In this document: one piece after another, positions 7,336 to 16,631 of the stretch | Numbering within the stretch: position 1 is the stretch's first letter | Layout: the number at the start of each line of letters is the position of its first letter | Origin: Candidatus Zixiibacteriota bacterium | GTDB lineage: Bacteria; Zixibacteria; MSB-5A5; GN15; JAAZOE01 | Direction of reading: 5' to 3' | DNA: 64,000 nt | Assembly (NCBI GenBank): GCA_030668485.1 | Contig: DAOUTW010000001.1 | Span: 62,001-126,000 of the forward strand | The notes under the pieces: model-generated | The model's input: only the letters and a program-made list of their open reading frames with translations | What the model was told of the DNA's origin: nothing | Database searches by the model: none | Translations under genes and position numbers: made by a program

Positions 7336-10212
7336 ATGAAGACAAAAAATCTCAAAACAAGTAATTTAAAAGGCCTGTTAGTGATTGTCCTGGGGACGCT
7401 ATTAATATCATTATCGGTAGATCCGGTGACGGCCGAACCTTTGAAGATTGTATATGAATTTGAGCGGCCGGAAATTAGGCAAATCACTACCGGCGGCGAA
7501 ACCTATGACAGGATTTTCATGCCGGGTTCTCCCAACGGGGGCGATGCCGGATACCCGGCCCTTCCGACCCGCGGAGCCCGGCTCCTAATCCCTTATGGTA
7601 CTGAGATTTCAAGCATCGAGATAATTCCGGGGGAAGATATTTCCCTGGGATCAGGTTATTATATCGAGCCAGTAACTCTGCCCTTCCCGATATCACTGGG
7701 ACCGGATGATCGCCACCTGCCGCATCCTGACGAACTCGTGTATTCATCCACAAACGCCCTGCCGGGAAAAACTTGGGAAGAGATCGGTACTTATCTCTTC
7801 CGGGGTTATAGTATCTTGACTCTGAAGTTAAACCCGGTTGAATATATCCCTGCAACAGGCGAACTATCGTATTATGCAAAACTGACGGTCATCGTCAACA
7901 CAGATGCCGTAGATAAAGCGCCGGGACTATATCGAGGTTTGCCCGAAGATGATATGGCGGTTCGCCAAAGGGTTGACAATCAGGAGGCAGCCGATACCTA
8001 TCTGGCGGCGCCGAAAAGCGGTGGTAAAAGCAATGAGCTTTTGATAATCACCTCGCCGACTCTGGCAGAATATTTCCAGCCTCTTAAGGATTACCATGAC
8101 ACCACCGGAATTCCGACGGAAATCGTCACCACGACCGACATAGGCTCGGCCGGCACCGACGATATCCGCGATTATATCCGAGACCGCTACCTCAATGACG
8201 GTATTCAATATGTTTTAATCGGTGGCGACGACCATGTTATTCAACCGAAAAAATTATTTGTCAAAACCCATGAAGGAGAAGACGAAATAGTAGAATGGTC
8301 TATGCCCTCCGATTTTTATTTCGGCTGCCTGGATGGTACTTTCGATTATGACGCCGACGGATTCCCCGGTGAACCGACTGACGGCGAAGGAGGCGGGGAT
8401 GTCGATTTAATGGCCGAAGTTTATATCGGGCGCGCATCAGCCAGTATATCCGCCGATGTTACCCGCTTTGTCAACAAAACCATCCAGTATCTGGAGGCGG
8501 ACGGCTCATATCTTGACAATTTCCTTATGTGCGGCGAACACCTAAGGTTTAGCGGCTGGGGTGAGTATGGAGGCTATTCACTTGATGAGCTTATCGACGG
8601 CTCCGATGAGCATGGATACACCACAGTCGGTATTCCGTCGAGCGTATATTCTATCGACCGTCTATACGATCTGACCTATCCGGGAAACAATTGGCCCGCA
8701 TCTCAGGTCACAACTCGAGTAAATAACGGATTGCACGTCATCAATCACTTTGGTCATTGTAATGCTGACTGGGCGTTGAAAATGACCGGAAACGCAGCGA
8801 TGAGTTCCTTTGTCAACAGTGATCATTTCTTCATCTATTCCCAGGGATGCATTGCCGGACAATTTGACGGTTTTGATGGCTGGGCTGAGAAAGTACAGAT
8901 CAAAATTGACGGTGGTGCTTTCGCCGCCGTGATGAACGCTCGTTTCGGGTTTGGGGCGTTCAGCACCGACGGCCCGTCGCATCGGTTTAACCGCGAATTC
9001 TGGGATGCGGTGTTCAATCCTGATGAAAATATAACCGAACTGGGACGAACCAATCAGGATTCCAAGGAAGATAATCTCTACCGCATCAACGAGCTCTGCA
9101 TGCGCTGGTGCTACTATGAACTCAATCTGTTCGGCGATCCAACCATTTCTTTCAAAACCAAACCCGGTATAGTCTTTGACTATCCCGACGGGGTGCCGGA
9201 ATTTGTGTCTCCCGATGAGACCACTCCAGTCAATATCAATGTTTCATGCGTCTGCGATGCTTCGACTATTCCGGGTAGCGGACAACTCCATTACATGGTC
9301 AATGGAGGCCCTCAACAAATGGCCGCCCTGTCCGAACCGGCTACCGGTGAGTATGTCGCCACCCTGCCGGAATTATCCTGCGGCGACATCGTCGAATTTT
9401 ATATTAGTGTGGAGGAGACCACTCTGGGCGTATTGAATGACCCCGATCCGGCGTCACCGCATCTGATCTATGTGGGTGACAGCACCATTACTATCTATGA
9501 GGATGATTTTGAAACGGAAAATGGCTGGATTACCGAAGGTCAATGGGCGCGGGGTATTCCCACCGGAGAGGGAGGTGTTGACCAGGCTTATGGCGGAGAA
9601 GATCCCATCGAAGGTACCAATGGTCCCAGCGTCTATGGCTATAACCTCAGCGGTGACTATAACAATTACATGGATGAAATGAATCTCACCAGCACCCCGA
9701 TCGATTGCAGCGCCTTCGATAATGTCAAACTCAGCTATATGCGGTGGCTGGGAGTCGAGCGCTCATCCTACGATCATGCCTATATCCGGGTATCGAGTGA
9801 TGGTATCAACTGGACGACTGTCTGGACGAATACGGCCAACATCGTTGATAATCTCTGGGTCGAGGTCGACCTTGATATCACGGAAACAGCCGCCAATCAA
9901 GCGACTGTATATCTGCGCTGGACTATGGGCGAAACCAGTAACAGCGACAGGTATTGTGGCTGGAATATTGATGATGTTCAGGTAACTTCGCGGTTGTGCA
10001 CTCCGGCATACATCTGTGGTGACGCCAACGGGGATGCAGCAGTCAACGTGGCCGATGCCGTTTTTATGATTAATTATGTTTTTAAGGGCGGTGCGGCACC
10101 GGAGCCTGTGGAAGCTGGGGACGCCAATGGCGATGGCGACGCCAATGTTGCCGATGCTGTATATCTCATAAATTACGTTTTCAACGGCGGCCCCCCACCG
10201 CTTTGTCCGTAA
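7336..10212 (+). CDS. Secreted gingipain-type (family C25) cysteine protease with dockerin repeats, paralogue 2
   Basis: I chose the ATG at 7336 because it opens a classical signal peptide (MKTKNLKTSNLKG, then a hydrophobic core ending at VTAEP). The frame stays open upstream to 7234, but that extension does not look like a protein N terminus. The 958-residue domain order is the same as in the preceding gene: propeptide, C25 catalytic domain with His474 (NHFGHCN) and Cys505 (YSQGCIAG), Ig-like region, MAM-like domain (YEDDFETENGW) and two dockerin-like repeats (GDANGDAAVNVADAVFM, GDANGDGDANVADAVYL). It is a tandem duplicate that has clearly diverged. An extracellular or surface protease is expected. 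Confidence 0.9.
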   Translation: MKTKNLKTSNLKGLLVIVLGTLLISLSVDPVTAEPLKIVYEFERPEIRQITTGGETYDRIFMPGSPNGGDAGYPALPTRGARLLIPYGTEISSIEIIPGEDISLGSGYYIEPVTLPFPISLGPDDRHLPHPDELVYSSTNALPGKTWEEIGTYLFRGYSILTLKLNPVEYIPATGELSYYAKLTVIVNTDAVDKAPGLYRGLPEDDMAVRQRVDNQEAADTYLAAPKSGGKSNELLIITSPTLAEYFQPLKDYHDTTGIPTEIVTTTDIGSAGTDDIRDYIRDRYLNDGIQYVLIGGDDHVIQPKKLFVKTHEGEDEIVEWSMPSDFYFGCLDGTFDYDADGFPGEPTDGEGGGDVDLMAEVYIGRASASISADVTRFVNKTIQYLEADGSYLDNFLMCGEHLRFSGWGEYGGYSLDELIDGSDEHGYTTVGIPSSVYSIDRLYDLTYPGNNWPASQVTTRVNNGLHVINHFGHCNADWALKMTGNAAMSSFVNSDHFFIYSQGCIAGQFDGFDGWAEKVQIKIDGGAFAAVMNARFGFGAFSTDGPSHRFNREFWDAVFNPDENITELGRTNQDSKEDNLYRINELCMRWCYYELNLFGDPTISFKTKPGIVFDYPDGVPEFVSPDETTPVNINVSCVCDASTIPGSGQLHYMVNGGPQQMAALSEPATGEYVATLPELSCGDIVEFYISVEETTLGVLNDPDPASPHLIYVGDSTITIYEDDFETENGWITEGQWARGIPTGEGGVDQAYGGEDPIEGTNGPSVYGYNLSGDYNNYMDEMNLTSTPIDCSAFDNVKLSYMRWLGVERSSYDHAYIRVSSDGINWTTVWTNTANIVDNLWVEVDLDITETAANQATVYLRWTMGETSNSDRYCGWNIDDVQVTSRLCTPAYICGDANGDAAVNVADAVFMINYVFKGGAAPEPVEAGDANGDGDANVADAVYLINYVFNGGPPPLCP

Positions 10213-10235
10213 TGAAACTATATCAACCTGCAATA

Positions 10236-10272
10236 ACAGGAGAGACGACCAGGGTCTCTCCTGTTTGCGTTT
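10236..10272 (+). terminator. Strong intrinsic terminator after C25 protease 2
   Basis: ACAGGAGAGAC (10236-10246) and GTCTCTCCTGT (10254-10264) form a perfect 11-bp stem with a 7-nt loop, followed by TTGCGTTT. It isolates the protease gene from the glycan locus. Confidence 0.75.
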
Positions 10273-10400
10273 CAAGCGTTGCTCAATCGCTGAATTCAAA
10301 ATCACAAACGAAAAAAAGACGCTTGTGATTTAACCTCCATCTCTGTATCTATAATGAGGCAAGGCAGGATCTGTGAATAATAGTTGAGACAGGGATAGAG

Positions 10401-11378
10401 ATGAAGCGTCATAAATATAATCCGATAATCACCCGCGCCGATATCCCGGAAATCGGCCCGCATTTGATCGATGTCTCCTCGGTTTTCAATCCCGGCGCCA
10501 TAAAATTCAAGGACAAATACCTGCTGATGCTGCGAGTTCAAAACCGGGGCCGGGAAACATTTCTCATGACTGCCGAAAGCCGCGACGGCATTGATTTCAC
10601 GATAAATCCGAAAGTCGTCCATTTCAATGGCATCGAGGAAGTAAATGAAAAGATATATCACGTTTACGACCCGCGCATAACTCATATTGACGATCAATAC
10701 TACATCATGGTCGCCATTGATATGGAGGACGTATGCCGTCTTGGGTTGGCCCGGACCAATAATTTTGAGGGCTATGATTTTATCGGCATCGTTTCCGGTG
10801 ATGACAATCGAAATGGTGTCCTGTTCCCCGAAAAGATCGGCGGCAAGTACATGAGATTGGATCGTCCCAATAAATCCCGCCTGGAATCCGGCCTTACCTC
10901 GGGCGATAGCATCTGCCTTTCCGAATCTGATGACATGATCAAATGGAACACGATTGGCGAAGTAATGCAGGGACGTCCCCATTATTGGGATGAAAGGATC
11001 GGTGCCGGTCCGCCACCGGTAAAAACCCACGAAGGCTGGCTACTGGTTTATCATGGTATCGCCACCCATTTCGCAGGCAACAATATCTATCAGGCGGGAG
11101 TGGCCCTGCTGGATCTGGAAAATCCGACCGTGGTACTAGCTCGAAGCCGATACAATATTCTCGAACCACGCGAAAGCTATGAACTGACAGGTCAGGTCCC
11201 CAATGTTGTCTTCCCCGGCGGCATGATCGTCGATGACTACGACGCCGACCAATTCGCTCTGCCGGACAGCCGGGCCTTGATATACTACGGCGCCGCTGAT
11301 ACCTGCGTAGGACTTCTTGAAACCAAAGTTGGGGAATTGGTCACAGCCTGTTATGAGGGGCGAGAAAGTGGCCGCTAA
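10401..11378 (+). CDS. GH130 family beta-mannoside phosphorylase/hydrolase
   Basis: The 325-residue cytosolic protein has the five-bladed propeller signatures of GH130: FNPGAIKFKDKYLLMLRVQ, VYDPRITHIDDQYY with the catalytic Asp90 of DPR, ERIGAGPPPVKT, WLLVYHG, and the closing LIYYGAADTCVGL. GH130 enzymes phosphorolyse beta-1,4-mannosides such as Man-GlcNAc or hydrolyse beta-1,2-mannosides. With PNGase F, GH99, GH38 and GH20 genes downstream, action on the Man-beta-1,4-GlcNAc core of N-glycans is the likely role, by inference. It starts the co-directional locus; a TATAAT hexamer at 10350-10355 may be its -10 box. Its 3' end overlaps the remnant gene by 11 nt. Confidence 0.88.
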   Translation: MKRHKYNPIITRADIPEIGPHLIDVSSVFNPGAIKFKDKYLLMLRVQNRGRETFLMTAESRDGIDFTINPKVVHFNGIEEVNEKIYHVYDPRITHIDDQYYIMVAIDMEDVCRLGLARTNNFEGYDFIGIVSGDDNRNGVLFPEKIGGKYMRLDRPNKSRLESGLTSGDSICLSESDDMIKWNTIGEVMQGRPHYWDERIGAGPPPVKTHEGWLLVYHGIATHFAGNNIYQAGVALLDLENPTVVLARSRYNILEPRESYELTGQVPNVVFPGGMIVDDYDADQFALPDSRALIYYGAADTCVGLLETKVGELVTACYEGRESGR

Positions 11379-11523
11379 ACAGACCGCATCTCCGAAAAAG
11401 CTTTTAATGATTCATCATTCCCATGCCGACATTGGTTACACCGATCCGCATCGCGCCATCGGGCACGTCCGCGATACCAGCCTCGATTTGCTATGTTTTC
11501 GAATGGGAGAAGAAAAAGCATGA
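11368..11523 (+). pseudogene. Remnant of a GH38-like (alpha-mannosidase-type) gene
   Basis: A GTG at 11368 preceded by GAGGGG opens a 51-residue frame, coupled by overlap to GH130 upstream and by an ATGA overlap to the CBM9 gene downstream. Residues 12-26 read LMIHHSHADIGYTDP. This is the N-terminal first-strand motif of GH38-type enzymes, in which H-x-D binds the catalytic zinc. Nothing else of the roughly 800-1000-residue enzyme remains. The simplest reading is a large internal in-frame deletion that joined the first 40 codons to the last few. Expression as a 51-residue peptide is possible but a function is unlikely. Confidence 0.55.
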
Positions 11524-12701
11524 AGGATATACATAGCCAGTTCCATAAACAGGCTACCATGATATCATCAATTTTCGTAATTGTGACTCTCCTCATCAGC
11601 TTAATTATAAATGGGTGCTGTCAATGTGATCAGGACACATTGATCAAAATATCCGATAACGCTATGCCTGAGCCCCAAATCGATTTCGCTCCCAGGCAGT
11701 ATGTCTGCTATCGTGCGCCGGGACCGGTTAAAATCGATGGACGGCTGAATGACCGAGCCTGGAATGAGGCGCCGTGGACCGATTCCTTCATCGATATTGA
11801 GGGTGAAGGTAAACCGGTACCCCGTTTCAAAACCCGCGCTAAAATGCTGTGGGACGACCGGTACTTTTATATTGCCGGTGAGATGGAGGAACCGGATGTC
11901 TGGGCCATCCTGACCGACCGCGATGCCGTAATTTTCTATGATAACGATTTTGAAGTTTTCATCGACCCCGATGGCGATACCCATGAATATTATGAACTGG
12001 AAGTCAACGCTCTTGAAACCGAATGGGATCTTTTCCTGGTCAAACCTTATCGCGACGGCGGACCGGCGGTCAATGCTTGGGATATCCAGGAGCTTGAAAC
12101 TGCGGTACATGTCGAGGGCACCATCAATCAACCGGGCGATACCGATGAAGGGTGGAGTATCGAAATCGCCATCCCGTGGGAAGTCCTGAAACAATGCGCC
12201 CACAAGGATGCGCCTCCGAAAGATGGTGACCGCTGGCGGGTGAATTTCTCGCGCGTACAATGGCAAACCGAAGTTATCGACGGCAGATATGTTAAACTTA
12301 CCGATCCCGTAACCGGCAAGAACCTCCCGGAAGATAACTGGGTCTGGTCACCTCAGGGATTGATCAATATGCACTACCCTGAAATGTGGGGGTTCGTCCA
12401 GTTTTCAGAGAAATCGGCCGGAGGAGAAAAGGACAGTTTTGCACCTGACCCGGTCGAAAAGGCTCAATGGGCTTTGAGGAAATTATACTATAAGCAAAGA
12501 ACGCATAAAATGCAGTATGGCGAATATACAGCCGATATAAACCGCCTCGAAATGGGCAGCATTGAAATCGATAATTTTTCATGGCCACCTAAAATTAGTT
12601 GTACTTCTACGATGTTTGAGGCTTATATTGAAAGCACCGACAAAAATCAGCAATTATATATTTCGCAGGACGGTCAAACCTGGAATCAGAGGCTTAAATG
12701 A
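11520..12701 (+). CDS. CBM9-like carbohydrate-binding lipoprotein
   Basis: The ATG at 11520 overlaps the upstream remnant (ATGA); a start at 11493 is less likely because 11520 directly opens the signal sequence. Hydrophobic residues up to LIINGCCQCD give a lipobox cysteine near residue 33. The body matches CBM9/DOMON-like sugar-binding modules: VKIDGRLNDRAWNEAPW, KMLWDDRYFYIAGEME, FEVFIDPDGD and EGWSIEIAIPW. The 393-residue protein is probably a surface-anchored glycan-binding partner of the GH99 and PNGase F lipoproteins. It overlaps the GH99 gene by 4 nt, indicating translational coupling. Confidence 0.8.
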   Translation: MKDIHSQFHKQATMISSIFVIVTLLISLIINGCCQCDQDTLIKISDNAMPEPQIDFAPRQYVCYRAPGPVKIDGRLNDRAWNEAPWTDSFIDIEGEGKPVPRFKTRAKMLWDDRYFYIAGEMEEPDVWAILTDRDAVIFYDNDFEVFIDPDGDTHEYYELEVNALETEWDLFLVKPYRDGGPAVNAWDIQELETAVHVEGTINQPGDTDEGWSIEIAIPWEVLKQCAHKDAPPKDGDRWRVNFSRVQWQTEVIDGRYVKLTDPVTGKNLPEDNWVWSPQGLINMHYPEMWGFVQFSEKSAGGEKDSFAPDPVEKAQWALRKLYYKQRTHKMQYGEYTADINRLEMGSIEIDNFSWPPKISCTSTMFEAYIESTDKNQQLYISQDGQTWNQRLK

Positions 12702-14344
12702 TGCGATTGCAGTATTTTAATCTGTTGATTGGGGGAATTCTATGGTTCGCTATAACCGGCTGTGATAGCCTGAGCAAAAAAGACTCTCCCGACATAAAAA
12801 CTGATGAAACGGTGGTCGCCTTTTATTACCCCTGGTATGGCAATCCGGATGTAGACGGTGAATACCGCCACTGGAACCATCAAATATTTGGTTACGATAA
12901 TGACACCCTATCATTTTCCGGGGGCGATGATATCGGTGCCAATTATTATCCTCAGCTGGGGTGTTATAGTTCCAATGATAAAGAACTTCTGAAGACCCAC
13001 ATGCAGCAGCTCGGTCAGGCCGGGATAGGGCTTTTGTCGGTTTCATGGTGGGGGGAAGGAAGCTATGAGGATCGCGTTATTCCGCTTCTTCTGGATGCGG
13101 CCGAGGATTTCGATATCAAAGTATGTTTTCATATCGAGCCGTTCGAGAATCGCAATGCCATGTCGGTGGCAAAGGCGGCTGGATATATTATCGATAACTA
13201 TGGCAATCATGCCGCCTTTTACCGCGACCATAGAAATGGCGACCGGCCGCTGTTTTTCGTCTATGATTCTTATCTTATAGATGCCTCCGAATGGGCATCG
13301 ATTCTCAATCCGGACTCCGCCAATACCATTCGGGGAACAAAATACGATGCCTTGGTGATTGCCCTCTGGGTTTTACCGCATGAGGAGCGCTTTATCATCG
13401 ATGGAGGATTCGACGGTTTCTATACCTACTTTGCCATCGACGAGTTCACTTTTGGATCGACTCTTGCCAATTGGCCGCAACTCTCCGAATGGGCAAATCA
13501 AAACAACAAAATATTTATACCCTGCGTCGGACCGGGGTATAGTGATACCCGTATCCGGCCCCAAAATGATGAGTATATTCGTGACAGAGATCATGGAGCA
13601 TACTACGATCGCTATTTCGAGGTTGCTCTCAGGATCAATCCGCCTTTCATTGGGATTACATCATTCAATGAATGGCACGAAGGAACCCAGATAGAACCGG
13701 CTATTCCCCAAAAGTCAGGTTCCTATATGTACAATGATTACATGCCGTTGCCTCCCGATTATTACCTGAATAGAACCCGCTATTGGATTACCCAGCGTGA
13801 GGAATATGCTTCCGGATCATCGGAAGCTATTAATGGTATCGACGCTTTTGAACAGGAAACGGTCAATCATCTGGGGCGGCATAAGAAAGTAACTTTCTTG
13901 TACTCCTACGACCCCAAGTTCGACGCCGGCGGAGAAATGGGACTGCTCGACGGTCGCATCGGGTCGGCAAGCTTCCGTGACGGATGCTGGCAGGGATTTG
14001 AGCAGATCGATTTTTCTGCAGTTGTCGATCTTGAAGAGATAAGAGCATTGTCCGAAATCAAGATCAACTTTCTGCAGGACGAGACTTTCTGGATATTTCA
14101 ACCCTCGTACATTGAACTTCTGATTTCGCAGGACAACGCATGGTATGAGTCCTTGCCGATCATTGAAAATGATCCCCCCGAAAAAGGACAGGAGGCTTTT
14201 GTCAAACCTTATATCTTTGGAGTTGCCGGGAAAGATGTCAGGTATATCAAAATCCTGGCTCGAAATATCGGAACCTGCCCCCAATGGCATCCCGGTTCCG
14301 GCGGCAAAGCCTGGCTCTTTGTCGATGAAATCATAATCCAATAA
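12698..14344 (+). CDS. GH99 family endo-alpha-1,2-mannosidase/mannanase lipoprotein
   Basis: The 548-residue protein starts with a lipoprotein signal (WFAITGCDS). The catalytic barrel begins VVAFYYPWYGNPD, the GH99 N-terminal signature, and contains SFNEWHEGTQIEP with Glu325 and Glu328, the acidic pair typical of GH99. Family enzymes cut internal alpha-1,2-mannosidic bonds in N-glycans or yeast mannan. The C-terminal 150 residues (KVTFLYSYDPKFDAGGEMGLLDGRIG..., ending in an F5/8C-like beta-sandwich) look like an accessory sugar-binding domain. It overlaps the CBM9 gene by 4 nt. Surface-exposed initial depolymerisation of the glycan is inferred. Confidence 0.85.
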   Translation: MMRLQYFNLLIGGILWFAITGCDSLSKKDSPDIKTDETVVAFYYPWYGNPDVDGEYRHWNHQIFGYDNDTLSFSGGDDIGANYYPQLGCYSSNDKELLKTHMQQLGQAGIGLLSVSWWGEGSYEDRVIPLLLDAAEDFDIKVCFHIEPFENRNAMSVAKAAGYIIDNYGNHAAFYRDHRNGDRPLFFVYDSYLIDASEWASILNPDSANTIRGTKYDALVIALWVLPHEERFIIDGGFDGFYTYFAIDEFTFGSTLANWPQLSEWANQNNKIFIPCVGPGYSDTRIRPQNDEYIRDRDHGAYYDRYFEVALRINPPFIGITSFNEWHEGTQIEPAIPQKSGSYMYNDYMPLPPDYYLNRTRYWITQREEYASGSSEAINGIDAFEQETVNHLGRHKKVTFLYSYDPKFDAGGEMGLLDGRIGSASFRDGCWQGFEQIDFSAVVDLEEIRALSEIKINFLQDETFWIFQPSYIELLISQDNAWYESLPIIENDPPEKGQEAFVKPYIFGVAGKDVRYIKILARNIGTCPQWHPGSGGKAWLFVDEIIIQ

Positions 14345-14492
14345 TCCCTATTGCCGATCACTGTTTGGAACCGGGTATAAATCTTCCGCCAAGACACTTG
14401 AGTTCTTCTTCTCTTTTTTCTCTTTGTCATCGTTGTCATAATCATTACTTTCAGATTATGCAATCTGCCTGCACCGATTTGAAAGGCGTATA

Positions 14493-16607
14493 ATGAACCT
14501 GACGGCAATCGACTGGGCTATCGTTTTCACCATTATGGCCTTAATGTTCGTCTCCGTAATCGCAAGCAAAAAGCTAATGCGCAGCGTTGCCGATTTTCTG
14601 GCTGCCGGTCGCTCGGCAGGACGCTATGTTATCAGCGTCGCCAGTGGCGTTGCCGGATTGGGCGCCATTACGGTCGTTAGCTATATGGAAATGAATTATA
14701 TCGCCGGGTTTTCTCTTTCATGGTGGGGAATGACCTCCGGACTGGTCATCCTGTTCGTCACCGTATCCGGCTGGGTGATTTATCGCTTCCGACAAACTCG
14801 CTGTCTCACCCTGGCCCAGTTTTTTGAAATTCGCTATAGCCGAAGGTTCAGAATCTTTACCGGCCTGGTTGCCTTTCTTGCAGGCTTGATTAATTTTGGG
14901 ATTTTTCCGGCAGTCGGCGCGAGGTTCTTTATTTACTTCTGCGGCTTGCCGCAATCTTTTATGTTTCTGGGAATGGAACTTGGCACATACCCGCTCCTGA
15001 TGATCATTCTCCTCGTCATATCGCTGTATTTCGTATACACCGGCGGTCAAATCGCGGTTATCATCGCCGACTTCTTCCAGGGCGCTTTTATCAACATCGT
15101 CTTTGTCATCATGATCCTGTTTCTCTTTTTCTCCGTCGACTGGGGGCAGGTTCAGGAGACCCTGGTCAATGCGCCAAAGATCCTCGCTACCCAGGAAATA
15201 GAAAATGTAAAAAAGACGGACGATTTTCAACTCCTGTCCGAGATCGAACGGCAGGAAAAAGAGAACGAAATTCAGGATAAACACCAGAACGCATCCAGAA
15301 TTAATCCCTTCCATACCAGCCATGTCGATGATTTTAATTTCTGGTTTTTTCTTATCGGTGTCATCGGTGTCATGTACGGAACGATGTCATGGCAGGGAAC
15401 CCAGGCATATAACGCTTCCGCCAAAAGCGCCCATGAGGCCAAGATGGGAGGTGTTCTGTCCGGCTGGCGAGGTTTGCCGCAAACCCTTTTCTTTCTTTTT
15501 GTACCGATTATCGCCTTTACCGTTATGAACCACGGCGATTTTTCCGCCATCTCAGACAAAGTCAATTCCACTCTGGCCACACTGAACCCCGAAGCGATAC
15601 GAAGTCAGCTCCGGGTGCCCCTGGTGTTGGCCAGCCTTCTGCCGGTCGGCCTGATGGGCGCTTTCGCAGCCGTAATGCTGGCGGCATTCATCAGCACCCA
15701 CGACACTTACCTCCACTCATGGGGGACCATTATAGTGCAGGATGTGATCATGCCGTTCCGCAAAAAGCCGTTCACACCCAAACAACACCTGTTCATCCTG
15801 CGTCTGGCTATTTTGGGAGTGGCGGTATTTATATTCTTTTTCAGCCTTCTGTTTCAGCAAACTCAGAAAATCGCCCTGTTTTTCGCCATTACCGGAGCTA
15901 TCTTCGCCGGAGGATCAGGGGCGGTTATCATTGGCGGCCTGTACTGGAAACGAGGAACGGCCGGCGCAGCCTGGACCTCCATAATTGTCGGTGCCGGAAT
16001 AGCGGTCGGCGGCATCATCATGCATCAAATCCCGGATGAAATGCTGGTCGTCGGTTCCGATTCGGGAATGTTTGGCGCGATGATCCTGCAGGCGGTCACC
16101 TTCATGAAATCGATCAACGGCCAGCTTTACTGGGGGATGGGGATGGGGCTGTCATCCCTCACCTATGTAATCGTATCTCTCGCGCAGCGCCGCAAACCGT
16201 TTGAACTCGACAAATTATTGCATCGCGGTAAGTATGTTATCAAAGAGGAAACTAAAATAGTGAACCGAAGGCACGAGCGAGGATGGAAACTGCTCGGCAT
16301 GGGTAAGGAATTCACGCGCATCGACAAATTAATATACATCGTAAATTATATCTGGACCTTCGGATGGACAATCGTCTTCATTGTCGGTACTATCTACAAC
16401 CTGTCGCATGAGGTCAGCGATGATTCATGGATGCAGTTCTGGAAAATATTCCTCCTGATACATATAGCCCTGGCAGTGGTATCGATAATCTGGTTTACCA
16501 TTGGCGGACTGATCGACCTCAAGGCGATGATACATAGGTTGCGCACCACCAAACGCGACGACAGCGACGATGGTTTTATAACAGGAGTCAATTCGCAGGC
16601 GGATTGA
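14493..16607 (+). CDS. Sodium:solute symporter (SSS family), long form
   Basis: This 704-residue inner-membrane protein has about 13-14 hydrophobic segments and SSS-family features: an ADFLAAGRSAGR loop after helix 1, GLGAITVVSYMEM, and HDTYLHSWGTIIVQDV in the middle. SSS proteins are commonly nearer 500-550 residues. Here an insert of about 60 charged residues (about residues 225-285, with EIERQEKENEIQDKHQ) sits between helices, and a C-terminal extension carries extra helices. No TonB/SusC-type transporter or ABC importer is in the locus, so this is the only visible candidate for uptake of released mannosides or GlcNAc-containing sugars. The RBS is GAAAGG. Confidence 0.88.
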   Translation: MNLTAIDWAIVFTIMALMFVSVIASKKLMRSVADFLAAGRSAGRYVISVASGVAGLGAITVVSYMEMNYIAGFSLSWWGMTSGLVILFVTVSGWVIYRFRQTRCLTLAQFFEIRYSRRFRIFTGLVAFLAGLINFGIFPAVGARFFIYFCGLPQSFMFLGMELGTYPLLMIILLVISLYFVYTGGQIAVIIADFFQGAFINIVFVIMILFLFFSVDWGQVQETLVNAPKILATQEIENVKKTDDFQLLSEIERQEKENEIQDKHQNASRINPFHTSHVDDFNFWFFLIGVIGVMYGTMSWQGTQAYNASAKSAHEAKMGGVLSGWRGLPQTLFFLFVPIIAFTVMNHGDFSAISDKVNSTLATLNPEAIRSQLRVPLVLASLLPVGLMGAFAAVMLAAFISTHDTYLHSWGTIIVQDVIMPFRKKPFTPKQHLFILRLAILGVAVFIFFFSLLFQQTQKIALFFAITGAIFAGGSGAVIIGGLYWKRGTAGAAWTSIIVGAGIAVGGIIMHQIPDEMLVVGSDSGMFGAMILQAVTFMKSINGQLYWGMGMGLSSLTYVIVSLAQRRKPFELDKLLHRGKYVIKEETKIVNRRHERGWKLLGMGKEFTRIDKLIYIVNYIWTFGWTIVFIVGTIYNLSHEVSDDSWMQFWKIFLLIHIALAVVSIIWFTIGGLIDLKAMIHRLRTTKRDDSDDGFITGVNSQAD

Positions 16608-16631
16608 TGTTGCCTTTATGTGAGGATAAAC

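Noticed and set aside
4212-10212. Cellulosome based on the dockerin repeats
   Set aside because: No cohesin, scaffoldin or cellulase is visible; the dockerins sit on proteases and unknown proteins.
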